Source: Nitrosomonas sp.
Lineage (GTDB): Bacteria > Pseudomonadota > Gammaproteobacteria > Burkholderiales > Nitrosomonadaceae
Assembly: GCA_021604405.1 (NCBI GenBank)
Contig: BQJA01000007.1
Location: 1 to 62,096 of the forward strand
Reading direction: 5' to 3'
DNA length: 62,096 bases
Positions 1 through 9,297 of the stretch are shown here, one piece after another. Numbering within the stretch: position 1 is the first letter of the stretch; every line of letters begins with the position of its first letter. The position numbers were made by a program, and so were the translations under genes. The notes under the pieces are model-generated. The model was not told the DNA's origin and did no database searches. It saw only the letters and a list, made by a program, of their open reading frames with translations.

Positions 1-235
1 GTGGCCCAGTAGGAATGACTGCATCAGAAATTATCAATTCTGCGCGCTGCCTGCTAAACAAATGGATATATTCCACACCTGGAAGCTGTTTGTAACTGTC
101 GCGGCACGACAGGTTATTCTGACAACCTCATGCAGTCTTTAGATATGCTGATGTACAACGCAGCGTACCTGAAGAAAACTATTGCTATGCCGCCTAGCGT
201 GCATAGCCTAGCGCAACTTTCTCAATTTCATAACC
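1..235. other. Intergenic or gene-end stretch with no supported gene
   Basis: No reading frame longer than about 60 codons on either strand looks like protein. A short hairpin with a 6-bp stem (arms 96-101 and 107-112, CTGTCG/CGACAG) is present but has no T-run after it. The deoxysugar block to the right probably continues beyond the window edge. Confidence 0.4.
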
Positions 236-1261
236 TCATATTACTCGGTGTTTTTCAGGATTTCTCAATAGCTGTGCCACATCGGGTATGGACGATAGTG
301 ATTCACCGGTTCGCTTTTTGATCAGTTCCGCATGAATAGTGCCTCTAGGCTTTAATAACAACCGCGACGCAACGGTATGGCAATCTAGACCATACTTTAA
401 ATAAAGGGCACCAATCAGCATTCGATGCGGGACACACATCGATCTGGCAGCAGCTTTAAAATTTTGCTTTAAATTGTTGCTTTTTGTCTCTTCGAAAATC
501 TGTTGCTCGATTGAAAGGCGGATCTGTTCCGGCGGTTCATTCATACAGCGCTGTAGCATGGCCTCGTGTTCTTCCGTGCTAAGCGCATATAGTTTGTTTA
601 CTTTACGTGCATTCTGCGTCCAGAATCTGATTCCAGTTATTTTATCGCCAAAAGAAAAACGGCCGCCCTTACGCCAGGCCCTCATCAACCAATCGCGCAG
701 GGGTGGTCTCCATAGTCCACTGGAATGATGCCAGTCGCCCACCTGGTTGGCGTATGTCTTGCTGATCACATAGAAACTACTCGGCTCAAACAGCCATGGA
801 TCCTTCAGGCTTAAGTAATATAAATTGCGGTATTCAGGAAGCGCTTCAGTAAAAACCGGAACAACAGTTTCATCGGCCCGATACGCCAGCTTGGTTGCGT
901 TAGCACTTTTTCCGATATGAAAGTCAGAATGTTGCGCACGCATGCAATCCAGTGAAGATGCAAGATGGTCGCTAAGCATGATATCGTCGTGATTGAGAAA
1001 GCTCAGGTATTCTCCTTCGGCCAAATGAAGCCCAAAACTATTCGGACCCGACTGTTCACCATATCGTGCAGGAAAATTATAATATTTGATCCTTGAGTCA
1101 CTCAAATCACGAATTGTATCCGCTGTTTCGTCACCGCAACAATCACCGATTACCAGCGCTGTCCAGTTTTCATGTCCCTGCAACTGCAGTGCTTGTAAGG
1201 TACATTTTAGTGCGTTAACTCGTTTATACGTTGCAATGATACAAGTAACATGTGCTGTCAT
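236..1261 (-). CDS. Family 2 glycosyltransferase (GT-A fold)
   Basis: Transfers a sugar from a nucleotide-sugar donor to an unidentified acceptor, probably in a surface glycan or glycolipid pathway. The N-terminus has the GT2 pattern: a beta strand CIIATYKR (residues 7-14), a GD near residue 40, and an acidic metal-binding motif HDD at 91-93 preceded by a Y-L-S-F-L strand. The C-terminal 200 residues are less typical and carry no transmembrane segment. The ATG lies one base after the stop of the upstream NDP-hexose 2,3-dehydratase, so the two are almost certainly co-translated and may act in one deoxysugar pathway. Donor and acceptor cannot be read from the sequence. Confidence 0.8.
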   Translation of the reverse strand: MTAHVTCIIATYKRVNALKCTLQALQLQGHENWTALVIGDCCGDETADTIRDLSDSRIKYYNFPARYGEQSGPNSFGLHLAEGEYLSFLNHDDIMLSDHLASSLDCMRAQHSDFHIGKSANATKLAYRADETVVPVFTEALPEYRNLYYLSLKDPWLFEPSSFYVISKTYANQVGDWHHSSGLWRPPLRDWLMRAWRKGGRFSFGDKITGIRFWTQNARKVNKLYALSTEEHEAMLQRCMNEPPEQIRLSIEQQIFEETKSNNLKQNFKAAARSMCVPHRMLIGALYLKYGLDCHTVASRLLLKPRGTIHAELIKKRTGESLSSIPDVAQLLRNPEKHRVI

Positions 1262-1262
1262 T

Positions 1263-2648
1263 TTATAAATAGGCCAGGAGCATGGATAATAAACTTCTTG
1301 CTTCGTTGGTGAAAAATCCTTTTTGCGGAGTAAATAACTCGATTTGGCGCATATTCATCCATACCAGGTTGTCCGTGAGTGCTACTTCAACATCTTCATT
1401 GAGCAAATGAAGGCTGTAAGTCGAGACACAGCGGTAAAACCTTCCTCCTTCATCTGAATGACGTTGAGAAAGGAGCTGCTTTGATCCGTTCATGACTTTC
1501 TTTAATTCAATTTCACTATCCGCTAAATCAGAAAAGATGAAAGGCTCCTGAGCTAAATTCTGAATTGTAGGCCCCCACTGGCATCGCTCACGAAAACCTA
1601 TTTCAGCGCGGCTGTTAAATAAAAAATATAAGACGCCGTCTTTTTCCTGCGCAAGCAGAATAACAGAACCCTCTTCATCAGATGCCACGAGTGGTTGATC
1701 CCATTTTGTAACTTCACGCTCACTCGATTTTACTCGAAACTGACGCACCTCAAATGCATTACCTTCAGTAGCACTCATCCGATCATCTGTGTGCACCCAG
1801 TTTTTTAATTCACTAAGCCCTATGAGTTGAGTCGTGAAATCAGCAGCTATACGGGATTTTTCTAACCGGGGCATGATTTCGTCATCCGCAAAAATACTTT
1901 GATCGTTGGGCGTGTTATAAGAATGATACAGTGCTTCACCTAAGCCTCCCTTGCCGAAATATCTTGAAAAAGGCTTTTCATTTGAGGTTAACGCGGACCA
2001 CCTGCTGCTGACCAGGACTGACCGTGCATCGGTATTAATCTGAAAATCCTGGAGCAGTATCGGCAGAAAGTCTTTCAACAAAAACCACTGGTGGACTTCT
2101 GTATCTGTAAAATCAAATGAATCATCAACCTGAACAATCATATTGCGATTATATTTGCCCAGAAATCTTGTGCCCTGTTCTGATTGGAGGCTATCTGATA
2201 CGAGACTTGATTCTTTAAAATTTAAAAAATACGCCAGGTAAGGTGTCTTTTTTCCTTCATGCCGCCGCTTATAATTACTTTCCGTCGCTTGAACGCTCGG
2301 CCCTACCTGTACGAGCCCAATATTGCCTGGTTCAGCCTTGGCGTGCAGTAATATTTCTGCCTCGTCACCTTGCCCTCGAATAATAAATCCAAGGATACCG
2401 ATTTCGGGCTGGTCAATCAGGGGCTGATCCAGCTGATATTGCGCGACTTCATCGATATAGGCCCGTATTCCCACTACGGCAAAAAAACCACCTGTTCTGT
2501 GTCTAAGACCGTGTCCATCAAAAGACCATTCTTTAGATGCATTCCACGGAATTTCCTCAACCTGCATATCACAATCCCGGCGGTGCGCTTCAAGCCATGC
2601 CTGAGTTGGCAAGTTACGTGGTATTCCACTGTAATCAATAGGTTCCAT
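1263..2648 (-). CDS. NDP-hexose 2,3-dehydratase (EvaA/TylCVI-like)
   Basis: This family removes water across C2-C3 of dTDP-4-keto-6-deoxyglucose, the first committed step toward 2-deoxy and 2,6-dideoxy sugars. The family signatures are clear: HRTGGFF at residues 50-56, QPLIDQPEIGILGF at 75-88, AKAEPGN at 103-109 and GPSVQATESNY at 116-126. As in the family, a second pseudo-repeat follows, with WDQPL at 316-320, a R-A-E-I-G segment near 347-351 and GPTIQN at 359-364. The length of 461 residues is normal. The ATG at 2648 has a GGAG ribosome site a few bases upstream. The gene is directly followed by a glycosyltransferase. The family is best known from actinomycete antibiotic clusters. No partner 3-ketoreductase or aminotransferase lies within the window. 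Confidence 0.85.
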   Translation of the reverse strand: MEPIDYSGIPRNLPTQAWLEAHRRDCDMQVEEIPWNASKEWSFDGHGLRHRTGGFFAVVGIRAYIDEVAQYQLDQPLIDQPEIGILGFIIRGQGDEAEILLHAKAEPGNIGLVQVGPSVQATESNYKRRHEGKKTPYLAYFLNFKESSLVSDSLQSEQGTRFLGKYNRNMIVQVDDSFDFTDTEVHQWFLLKDFLPILLQDFQINTDARSVLVSSRWSALTSNEKPFSRYFGKGGLGEALYHSYNTPNDQSIFADDEIMPRLEKSRIAADFTTQLIGLSELKNWVHTDDRMSATEGNAFEVRQFRVKSSEREVTKWDQPLVASDEEGSVILLAQEKDGVLYFLFNSRAEIGFRERCQWGPTIQNLAQEPFIFSDLADSEIELKKVMNGSKQLLSQRHSDEGGRFYRCVSTYSLHLLNEDVEVALTDNLVWMNMRQIELFTPQKGFFTNEARSLLSMLLAYL

Positions 2649-2970
2649 TTTTTAACTCCATTAATGCCTCGGTTCTTTTCGATTTAATAAATTGATATTG
2701 TTTGATCAAACCCACTTGATAAATATTTGAGCTGTCAACAATAAATTACTGTTAATGATAATTATTATTATTATACGATATTGTATAGTAGATATAATAT
2801 TTTTTTTCTTTTGTTCATTGAGTACCAGATTGAACAAAAGTTAACAACCAATACGTTTATTGCATTAATGAGAAAAGCGGGCCAATCTGTTGTTACTCAT
2901 TAATAGATTCAAAGTGGGTTCCGTTACAGTAGCTGTATTTAATCCTTCTTAAATACAAAAGATACAAGTT
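2649..2970. promoter_or_regulatory. Divergent AT-rich intergenic region with two dyads and a Fur-like box
   Basis: The region separates the minus-strand deoxysugar genes from the plus-strand HD-GYP gene and must hold promoters for both. At 2756-2770 the sequence matches the 7-1-7 Fur-box pattern at all but one position. Around 2772-2787 there is a short dyad TATAC-N6-GTATA. At 2808-2817 and 2831-2840 there are perfect 10-bp inverted arms (CTTTTGTTCA/TGAACAAAAG) with a 13-nt spacer and no T-run. I could not assign clear -35/-10 boxes. Confidence 0.4.
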
Positions 2971-4098
2971 ATGTTTGATCATCGAGATTTACTTGAAGAC
3001 TTAAATAAGCACCTGCCATTAAAAGAGAAAATTATTAGCGCTCATCGCGTCATTGCCAAAAAGTATACTTTTATTGCACGTATTGCCATCACGCTTTACG
3101 ACCCTGAGACCCGGCTGCTGAAAAGCTATCTGCACAGCAGCGGCGATGATCAACCGCTTGAGCACTACCAAACATTACTGAACGATGCACCGTCACTGAA
3201 AGAGATGTTAAAGAAAAACCGTCCGCGGGTTATCAACAAACTTGTCACGTTTGAAAATGGCAAACATGAGCACGCACAGCGAATTGGACGTCAAGGCTAT
3301 AAGGCCAGTTATACCCTGCCAATGTTTCATAACAGTGAATTTATCGGATTTTTGTTTTTTAATTCCCGCAAGGGTGATGCATTTACTGAAAAAATTTTAA
3401 GTGACCTGGATGTATACGCCCACTTGATATCACTTATGGTGATCAATGAACTCACCACGTTGAAAGTCATGAATGCCGCGCTGAAAACAACAAGTAATAT
3501 TACTCACTTGCGTGACCCGGAAACAGGCAGTCATTTGGATCGTATGTCGCGTTACAGTCGGCTTATCGCCCAATCATTGGCTGAGAAGTACGCGCTGGAT
3601 GATGATTATATTGAGCATATTTTCTTTTTTTCCCCTTTACACGATATTGGCAAAATTGCCATACCTGACAGTATCTTGCTGAAGCCTGGACCACTCAATG
3701 ATGAAGAAAGGGCTATCATGAACACGCATGCACGCAAAGGAAGAGAAATGATTGATGAAATTATTTCAAACTTCGGGCTTGATGGTATTGATAATATAAA
3801 CATCTTAAGAAATATTGCCGAGTTTCATCATGAAGCAGTCAATGGCAGCGGTTACCCTGAAGGCAAGTTAAGTGCAGAAATTCCACTTGAGGCACGCATT
3901 GTTGCTGTTGCCGATGTATTTGATGCACTGACATCTCGACGACCCTATAAGGCGGCCTGGAGCAATGAAAAATCCTTCGAAATGCTACGACAACTTGCTT
4001 GCGAAAAGTTAGATGTGGACTGCGTTAATGCGCTGATTGAAAACCGCCATGAAGTTGAAAAGATACAACAATATTTCAAACAGAATAGTTACGGCTAA
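2971..4098 (+). CDS. GAF and HD-GYP domain cyclic-di-GMP phosphodiesterase
   Basis: Likely hydrolyses the second messenger c-di-GMP in the cytoplasm. Residues about 20-155 form a GAF-like sensor domain. Residues 175-360 are an HD-GYP domain with the expected metal ligands: E184 and H188 (ETGSH), H224-D225 with K228 (HDIGK), H253, H286-H287 and D315. The usual DGxGYP motif reads NGSGYP (291-296). The Asp-to-Asn change is not at a metal ligand, so activity is still expected. There is no transmembrane segment. The gene lies about 330 bp upstream of motAB on the same strand, which suggests a link between c-di-GMP and motility. The Shine-Dalgarno before ATG 2971 is weak. Confidence 0.85.
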   Translation: MFDHRDLLEDLNKHLPLKEKIISAHRVIAKKYTFIARIAITLYDPETRLLKSYLHSSGDDQPLEHYQTLLNDAPSLKEMLKKNRPRVINKLVTFENGKHEHAQRIGRQGYKASYTLPMFHNSEFIGFLFFNSRKGDAFTEKILSDLDVYAHLISLMVINELTTLKVMNAALKTTSNITHLRDPETGSHLDRMSRYSRLIAQSLAEKYALDDDYIEHIFFFSPLHDIGKIAIPDSILLKPGPLNDEERAIMNTHARKGREMIDEIISNFGLDGIDNINILRNIAEFHHEAVNGSGYPEGKLSAEIPLEARIVAVADVFDALTSRRPYKAAWSNEKSFEMLRQLACEKLDVDCVNALIENRHEVEKIQQYFKQNSYG

Positions 4099-4427
4099 AG
4101 ACGCGAGCTTATGTTTTTGGCCGTGACATCAGATATCAGCGATTTCATTGATAGTTGGACGCAGGCCTCCCTGAAATAATTGTACCTGTGGCATATTCTT
4201 CATGCCACACGGCTAAAAAACACGGTATTCCGGAATTGCGTGCTTATAGCATGAAACCTGTGCATAAGAAATCAACACAGCATTTTTGATAACAAGGCCC
4301 ACCAAAAATACAGGCTAAATTCTCGTTTACTCCTAATTTTAAAATCTTTGTCCCATGTTACTTTTTCCGACAAGTCCCATCGGGATACGGTGGATTGGTT
4401 CACAATAATCTAGGAATTACTTTTGCC
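4099..4427. promoter_or_regulatory. Intergenic region upstream of motA, with a hairpin
   Basis: An 8-bp perfect hairpin (4187-4194 and 4202-4209, TGTGGCAT/ATGCCACA, 7-nt loop) lies about 90 bases after the HD-GYP stop. It has no T-run, so it is not a classic terminator. A TCCGACAA at 4366-4373 resembles the flagellar sigma-28 -10 box GCCGATAA, but no TAAA lies at the right distance upstream. The motA promoter therefore stays unassigned. Confidence 0.3.
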
Positions 4428-5288
4428 ATGTTGGTTATTTCCGGGTATCTGGTCGTTATTCTTTCGGTGTTTGGTGGTTTTGCGTTGGCTGGGGGTCATT
4501 TGGCTTCGCTGTGGCAACCAGTTGAAATACTCATGATCGGGGGTGGTGCAATCGGCGCTTTTATTGTCGGTAACTCGAGCAAAGCGATTAAAGCGACGCT
4601 TAAAGCTTTACCCAGCGTCCTGAAAGGGGCGAAGTATTCCAAAGCTGCGTACATGGAACTCATGACATTGTTATACGATATTCTGGGAAAAGTTCGCAAA
4701 GAAGGATTAATGTCAATTGAGGATGATATTGAGGACCCGGAAAATAGTCCGCTTTTTTCAAAGTATCCCGCCATTCTTGCGGACCATCATGTAACGGAAT
4801 TTCTTACGGATTACTTGCGGCTGATGGTCAGCGGCAGTCTGAATACAATGGAAATTGAAAGTTTAATGGATAGTGAGCTGGAAACCCATCATCAAGAGGG
4901 TGAGGTGCCAATTCATACGGTCGCGAAGCTGGGTGATGGGCTACCCGCTTTCGGTATTATTGCAGCGGTTATGGGTGTCGTTCACACGATGGAATCGGTA
5001 CATCTCCCACCGGCTGAGCTGGGAATACTGATTGCTGCAGCACTGGTGGGTACTTTTCTCGGCATTTTGCTTGCCTATGGATTTGTTTCGCCTTTGGCGG
5101 GAAAACTTGAACATCAATTACATGAATCAACTAAATTACTAGAATGCATCAAAATCACGCTGCTAGCTAACCTTAATGGTTACTCACCGGCACTGGCGGT
5201 AGAATTCGGCAGAAAAGTACTCTTCTCTACTGAGCGCCCATCGTTCAAGGAACTGGAAGATCATGTTAAAGAAAGCAAGTCCGGTTGA
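4428..5288 (+). CDS. motA: Flagellar motor stator protein MotA
   Basis: Inner-membrane stator subunit that, with MotB, conducts ions and turns the flagellar rotor. The 286-residue protein begins MLVISGYLVVILSVFGGF, the usual MotA start. I chose ATG 4428 over an in-frame TTG at 4395 because AGGA lies about 12 bases upstream and because family members start here. It has four membrane segments: two near the N-terminus and two around residues 165-215, in the region GDGLPAFGIIAAVMGV. A long cytoplasmic loop between them carries the charged rotor-contacting residues. The motB gene follows after 46 bases. Confidence 0.93.
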   Translation: MLVISGYLVVILSVFGGFALAGGHLASLWQPVEILMIGGGAIGAFIVGNSSKAIKATLKALPSVLKGAKYSKAAYMELMTLLYDILGKVRKEGLMSIEDDIEDPENSPLFSKYPAILADHHVTEFLTDYLRLMVSGSLNTMEIESLMDSELETHHQEGEVPIHTVAKLGDGLPAFGIIAAVMGVVHTMESVHLPPAELGILIAAALVGTFLGILLAYGFVSPLAGKLEHQLHESTKLLECIKITLLANLNGYSPALAVEFGRKVLFSTERPSFKELEDHVKESKSG

Positions 5289-5334
5289 TATCGTCTATGT
5301 TGGTTTATTGTATAAGATCTGATAGAGGTAGTGC

Positions 5335-6276
5335 ATGAATGAAGATCTATCACAGCGCCCCGTCGTCATAAAACGCGTCAAAAAAGTCAAAGGCGGCCAC
5401 CATGGCGGTGCCTGGAAAATTGCCTACGCAGACTTTGTTACGGCTATGATGGCATTTTTCCTGCTGATGTGGCTATTGGGCTCAACCGCTCAGGGGGATT
5501 TGGAAGGAATCGCCGAATATTTCAGTACACCGCTGAAAGTCGCACTCGCCGGGGGCTCAGGCAGTGGCGACAGCTCAAGTGTGATTCAAGGAGGCGGAGA
5601 GGATTTAACGCGCCGGACCGGTCAAGTAAAAAGAGGCAAGAGCGAAGAGGATAATAGAACTATTAATCTTGAGGCCGCCCGCGCAGAGCGGGAACGTCGT
5701 GAACTAATTATTCTCAACAATCTCAAGGGCAAGATAGAAAAAACGATCGCTGCAAACCCCGCATTAAATAAATTCAAGAATCAGTTGCTGCTGGATATTA
5801 CAGCCGATGGTCTGCGCATCCAGATTGTTGACATACAAAACCGCCCGATGTTCGCCAGCGGCAGTGCCGCTCTCCAACCTTATACGCGGGCAATACTTCG
5901 TGAAATCGGCAAATCACTTAATGATGTTAACAACAAAATCAACCTTGCCGGTCATACCGATGCCACACCATATTCTTCTGGTGACATAAGCTACAGTAAC
6001 TGGGAATTATCTGCTGACCGTGCCAATGCTTCACGCAGAGAGCTCATCGCTGGCGGAATGAGTCCGGATAAAGTACTTCGTGTCGTCGGACTGTCTTCAG
6101 CCGTATTGTTTGACAAGAAAAATCCTTTTAATCCGGTAAATCGCAGAATCAGTATTATCGTTATGAATGAAAAGGCCGAACAGGAAATAACAAAAGACCC
6201 GCAAAGTATCACTGTGGACAACCAGGAAAAACTGACTAAAGGCTCGCTAAGCCATGCACAAGTCATTTCGCAATAA
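5335..6276 (+). CDS. motB: Flagellar motor stator protein MotB
   Basis: Partner of MotA; it anchors the stator to peptidoglycan. After a basic N-terminus comes the plug and transmembrane stretch starting at AYADFVTAMMAFF, with the ion-carrying aspartate at D33. The C-terminal half is an OmpA/MotB peptidoglycan-binding domain with GHTDATPY, SNWELSADRA and NRRISI motifs. Length is 313 residues. Start ATG 5335 is preceded by GATAGAGGTAGTGC, with GAGG as ribosome site. The stop lies 23 bases inside the following methyltransferase gene. Confidence 0.94.
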   Translation: MNEDLSQRPVVIKRVKKVKGGHHGGAWKIAYADFVTAMMAFFLLMWLLGSTAQGDLEGIAEYFSTPLKVALAGGSGSGDSSSVIQGGGEDLTRRTGQVKRGKSEEDNRTINLEAARAERERRELIILNNLKGKIEKTIAANPALNKFKNQLLLDITADGLRIQIVDIQNRPMFASGSAALQPYTRAILREIGKSLNDVNNKINLAGHTDATPYSSGDISYSNWELSADRANASRRELIAGGMSPDKVLRVVGLSSAVLFDKKNPFNPVNRRISIIVMNEKAEQEITKDPQSITVDNQEKLTKGSLSHAQVISQ

Positions 6277-7072
6277 CTTAAATGGCGCGCAAACCGATAC
6301 TTCAGCGATAGCAGGTTTGCCACCTGCCTTGGTGGCGTTACTTGTCCAGTTACTGGCATTAAGTGTTGTTCTGCTATTAGTAGCTACCGCACTTTTGCAA
6401 CAATGGCGTATTTATGAATGGGCGGTATTGCAAGGGTTGATCGCAGCCAGTATCAGCTACCCGTTAAAATTGTCAATATGGTGGATTCCCATTCAGTTGT
6501 TTTTTACGCCGGCTTTAGTGGCAACCTTGGCGCTCGCGTTATCCCCACTCTGGTTTTTCGCCGGTTTTCTTTTTATCGTCCTGATATACGGAAAAACATA
6601 CCAAACACAAGTTCCACTTTTCTTTTCCAGCCAAGAAGCAGCCCAGGCATTAGCTTCGTTATTACCCAGTCAAAAGAATTTTTCTTTTATTGATTTGGGC
6701 TGCGGATATGGCGGTTTGCTAAATAAACTGGCTGAAGTCCGGCCAGATGGAAAATTTCACGGCATTGAGGCTGCACTGCTGCCATGTCTGCTAGGCAAGT
6801 TTCAAGAGATGGTCTCAACATCTGACAAGACAATACGATGGGGTGATTTTTGGCAACATAACCTGTCATCTTATGATGTTGTTTACGCCTATCTCTCACC
6901 GGTTCCGATGCAGGCATTATGGGGAAAAGCATGTCGGGAAATGCGGCCAGGCAGCATTTTCATTAGTAATAGTTTTATGATACCCGGGATAAGGCCTGAT
7001 AAGATTGTAGAACTCAGTGACTTCACAGAGTCTGCTCTGTATTTGTGGCAAATCAGGAAAGATACGGAATAA
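6254..7072 (+). CDS. Membrane-anchored class I SAM-dependent methyltransferase-like protein
   Basis: The first ~115 residues hold three or four hydrophobic helices (about 24-48, 57-70 and 80-112). Residues 120-272 form a Rossmann methyltransferase fold with the SAM-binding motif DLGCGYG at 147-153, an acidic residue near 165 (HGIEA) and the strand YDVVYAYLSP. The ATG lies within the end of motB (23-base overlap), so translation is probably coupled and the gene belongs to the mot transcription unit. The substrate is unknown. It ends 41 bases before the convergent cysS stop. Confidence 0.7.
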   Translation: MHKSFRNNLNGAQTDTSAIAGLPPALVALLVQLLALSVVLLLVATALLQQWRIYEWAVLQGLIAASISYPLKLSIWWIPIQLFFTPALVATLALALSPLWFFAGFLFIVLIYGKTYQTQVPLFFSSQEAAQALASLLPSQKNFSFIDLGCGYGGLLNKLAEVRPDGKFHGIEAALLPCLLGKFQEMVSTSDKTIRWGDFWQHNLSSYDVVYAYLSPVPMQALWGKACREMRPGSIFISNSFMIPGIRPDKIVELSDFTESALYLWQIRKDTE

Positions 7073-7113
7073 TAGTTATTGCTGATTTACGCAAGCAGGA
7101 TTCGTTCTGCTGA

Positions 7114-8493
7114 TTACTGGCGGCGCCAGGTTGTGCCTTGAGATCCATCTTCAAGAATTATGCCTGCATCAGACAGATTTTTTCGAAGCGTATCTGCTTC
7201 AGCATAGTTACCTGACTTTCTTGCATTTAAGCGCTGCAAAATCATTTGCTCGATTTCTTCTGGTGAAAACATAACGTCATTTGCCGCAGCAGTACGCTGT
7301 TGTAGATAATCCTGCGGGTTTTGTTGCAACAATCCTAACACTTTGCCAAGTTGTTTTAATAAGGCAGCTTTTTGCGTTGATTTGGATTTATTGACATCGC
7401 TTGCGAGGTCGAATAGAACGGCGATCGCCTCTGGCGTATTGAAATCGTCATTCATTGCTTCCATAAATAATCGCGCCTGATCATCTTCCCAGTCTATCCT
7501 GGTATCTGAAATTTCATGCTCCTTTAAAGCAGTGTATAAACGATCCAGTGCATTTTTTGCATCGTCCAGATGTTGATTGGAATAATTCAGTGGACTGCGA
7601 TAATGAGCGCGCAAAATAAAAAAACGGATAATTTCGGGCTGATATCGCTTGAGAATTTCCCGTACTGTAAAAAAATTGCCCAAAGATTTAGACATTTTTT
7701 CATTATCCACGCGCACAAAGCCATTGTGCATCCAATAGTTAACGAAAGGATGGTCATGTGCCCCCTCACTCTGTGCAATCTCATTTTCATGATGGGGAAA
7801 CTGTAAATCCTGCCCACCACCGTGGATATCGAAATGATCGCCTAAAAACTGCTCACCCATTGCTGAACATTCTATATGCCAACCAGGACGACCTTTTCCC
7901 CAGGGTGAATCCCAATAAGGCTCTCCTGGTTTCGCTGCTTTCCACAGCACAAAATCCAGCGGGTCTTTTTTCTTCCGGTCGACTTCGACGCGCTCCCCGG
8001 CTCGTAAATCTTCTAATGATTTACCAGAAAGTTTTCCATAACCTGGAAACTTATGAACGGAAAAATATACATCACCGTTATTTGCATGATAAGCCAGCTC
8101 CTTGGTCACTAACGTTTCGATCATGGTAATCATGTTTCCTATAAACTGGGTTGCACGCGGTTCGTGTGAAGGCCGTGCAACACCCAGCGCAGCAGCATCC
8201 TCTTCCATTGCTCGAATAAAACGATCGGTCAAGGTATCTATTGACTCATTATTCTCCAGCGCACGCTGAATTATTTTATCGTCAATATCAGTAACATTAC
8301 GTACATAAATAACGTTAAGACCGATTGTTTTCAACCAACGGACAACCATATCAAAGACAACCAATACGCGGGCATGACCCAGATGGCAGTAATCATAGAC
8401 AGTCATGCCACATACATATAGCTTGACGATACCTGGCGTTAGCGGAACAAACTTCTGCTTCGCTCTGTTGAGCGAATTGTAAATTTTAAGCAT
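7114..8493 (-). CDS. cysS: Cysteinyl-tRNA synthetase
   Basis: Class Ia aminoacyl-tRNA synthetase that charges tRNA-Cys. It has the zinc ligand C28 in LYVCGMT, the HIGH motif as HLGH (37-40), the GWHIECSAM segment with a further zinc ligand, [11 protein letters not shown], and KMSKSLGNF. Length is 459 residues, the normal size, with the DALR and C-terminal domains present. It is transcribed convergently to the methyltransferase gene and divergently from ppiA. Confidence 0.96.
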   Translation of the reverse strand: MLKIYNSLNRAKQKFVPLTPGIVKLYVCGMTVYDYCHLGHARVLVVFDMVVRWLKTIGLNVIYVRNVTDIDDKIIQRALENNESIDTLTDRFIRAMEEDAAALGVARPSHEPRATQFIGNMITMIETLVTKELAYHANNGDVYFSVHKFPGYGKLSGKSLEDLRAGERVEVDRKKKDPLDFVLWKAAKPGEPYWDSPWGKGRPGWHIECSAMGEQFLGDHFDIHGGGQDLQFPHHENEIAQSEGAHDHPFVNYWMHNGFVRVDNEKMSKSLGNFFTVREILKRYQPEIIRFFILRAHYRSPLNYSNQHLDDAKNALDRLYTALKEHEISDTRIDWEDDQARLFMEAMNDDFNTPEAIAVLFDLASDVNKSKSTQKAALLKQLGKVLGLLQQNPQDYLQQRTAAANDVMFSPEEIEQMILQRLNARKSGNYAEADTLRKNLSDAGIILEDGSQGTTWRRQ

Positions 8494-8650
8494 GATGATA
8501 TTTTGGCGGGGGAGATTGTGAAGCGGACTATCTTCTTGATAGAATCCCTATTATTGCTGGGGAAAATGCTAAAATGCCAGCGGATTATAACATAATCAAT
8601 ACCAAGATTCTTAATTGCTGATTTTATCTATATTTTTAACAGGAGCTCAT

Positions 8651-9250
8651 GTGCGAATTTTTCAATTAGCTATATTAACTACGACGTTTTTTTTAAGCAT
8701 GGCGGTTTATGCGAATAATCCGAAAATTAAAATAACAACCAACCTTGGCGATGTGACGCTCGAGCTCTACCCTGAAAAAGCACCCAAAACGGTCGAAAAC
8801 TTCGTACAATACGCCTCGGATGGCTTTTACAAGAATACCATATTTCACCGTGTCATTCCCAATTTCATGATTCAAGGCGGGGGTTTTGACCCAACCTACA
8901 CACAGAAGCCAACGAGACAACCGATAAAAAACGAAGCGGCGAATAATCTCAAGAATCAGATTGGTACCATAGCCATGGCACGGACTTCAGATCCTCATTC
9001 CGGAACAGCGCAATTTTTTATCAATGTTGCGGATAATGATTTCCTTGACTATACAGCACCAACTCAGCGTGGTTTCGGTTATACCGTATTTGGTAAAGTT
9101 ATCGAAGGGATGGATATCGTCAATCAGATCGCATCAACACCAACCGGCCCCGGGGGACCATTTCGAAGTGATGTTCCGCAGAAAATGATACTCATTGAAA
9201 ATATCGAGGTCATTGCAACCGCCGATGCAGATTCAAGCAACCCACAATAA
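8651..9250 (+). CDS. ppiA: Periplasmic peptidyl-prolyl cis-trans isomerase (cyclophilin)
   Basis: Catalyses prolyl isomerisation of exported proteins. I chose GTG 8651 because AGGAGC sits six to eight bases upstream, and because this start gives a clean signal peptide ([21 protein letters not shown], likely cut after residue 21). An upstream in-frame codon at 8615 would spoil the signal. The cyclophilin core shows [29 protein letters not shown] and [14 protein letters not shown]. The ppiB gene follows 47 bases later and encodes a close cytoplasmic relative, as expected from tandem duplication. Confidence 0.92.
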   Translation: MRIFQLAILTTTFFLSMAVYANNPKIKITTNLGDVTLELYPEKAPKTVENFVQYASDGFYKNTIFHRVIPNFMIQGGGFDPTYTQKPTRQPIKNEAANNLKNQIGTIAMARTSDPHSGTAQFFINVADNDFLDYTAPTQRGFGYTVFGKVIEGMDIVNQIASTPTGPGGPFRSDVPQKMILIENIEVIATADADSSNPQ

Positions 9251-9297
9251 GACATTTTTCAGTTGAAATTGTTACTGACAAAACATTAAGGATAAAT

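Noticed and set aside
4340..4373. Sigma-28 promoter before motA
   Set aside because: The -10-like TCCGACAA has no TAAA at the required spacing; the nearest TAAA is eight bases too far.
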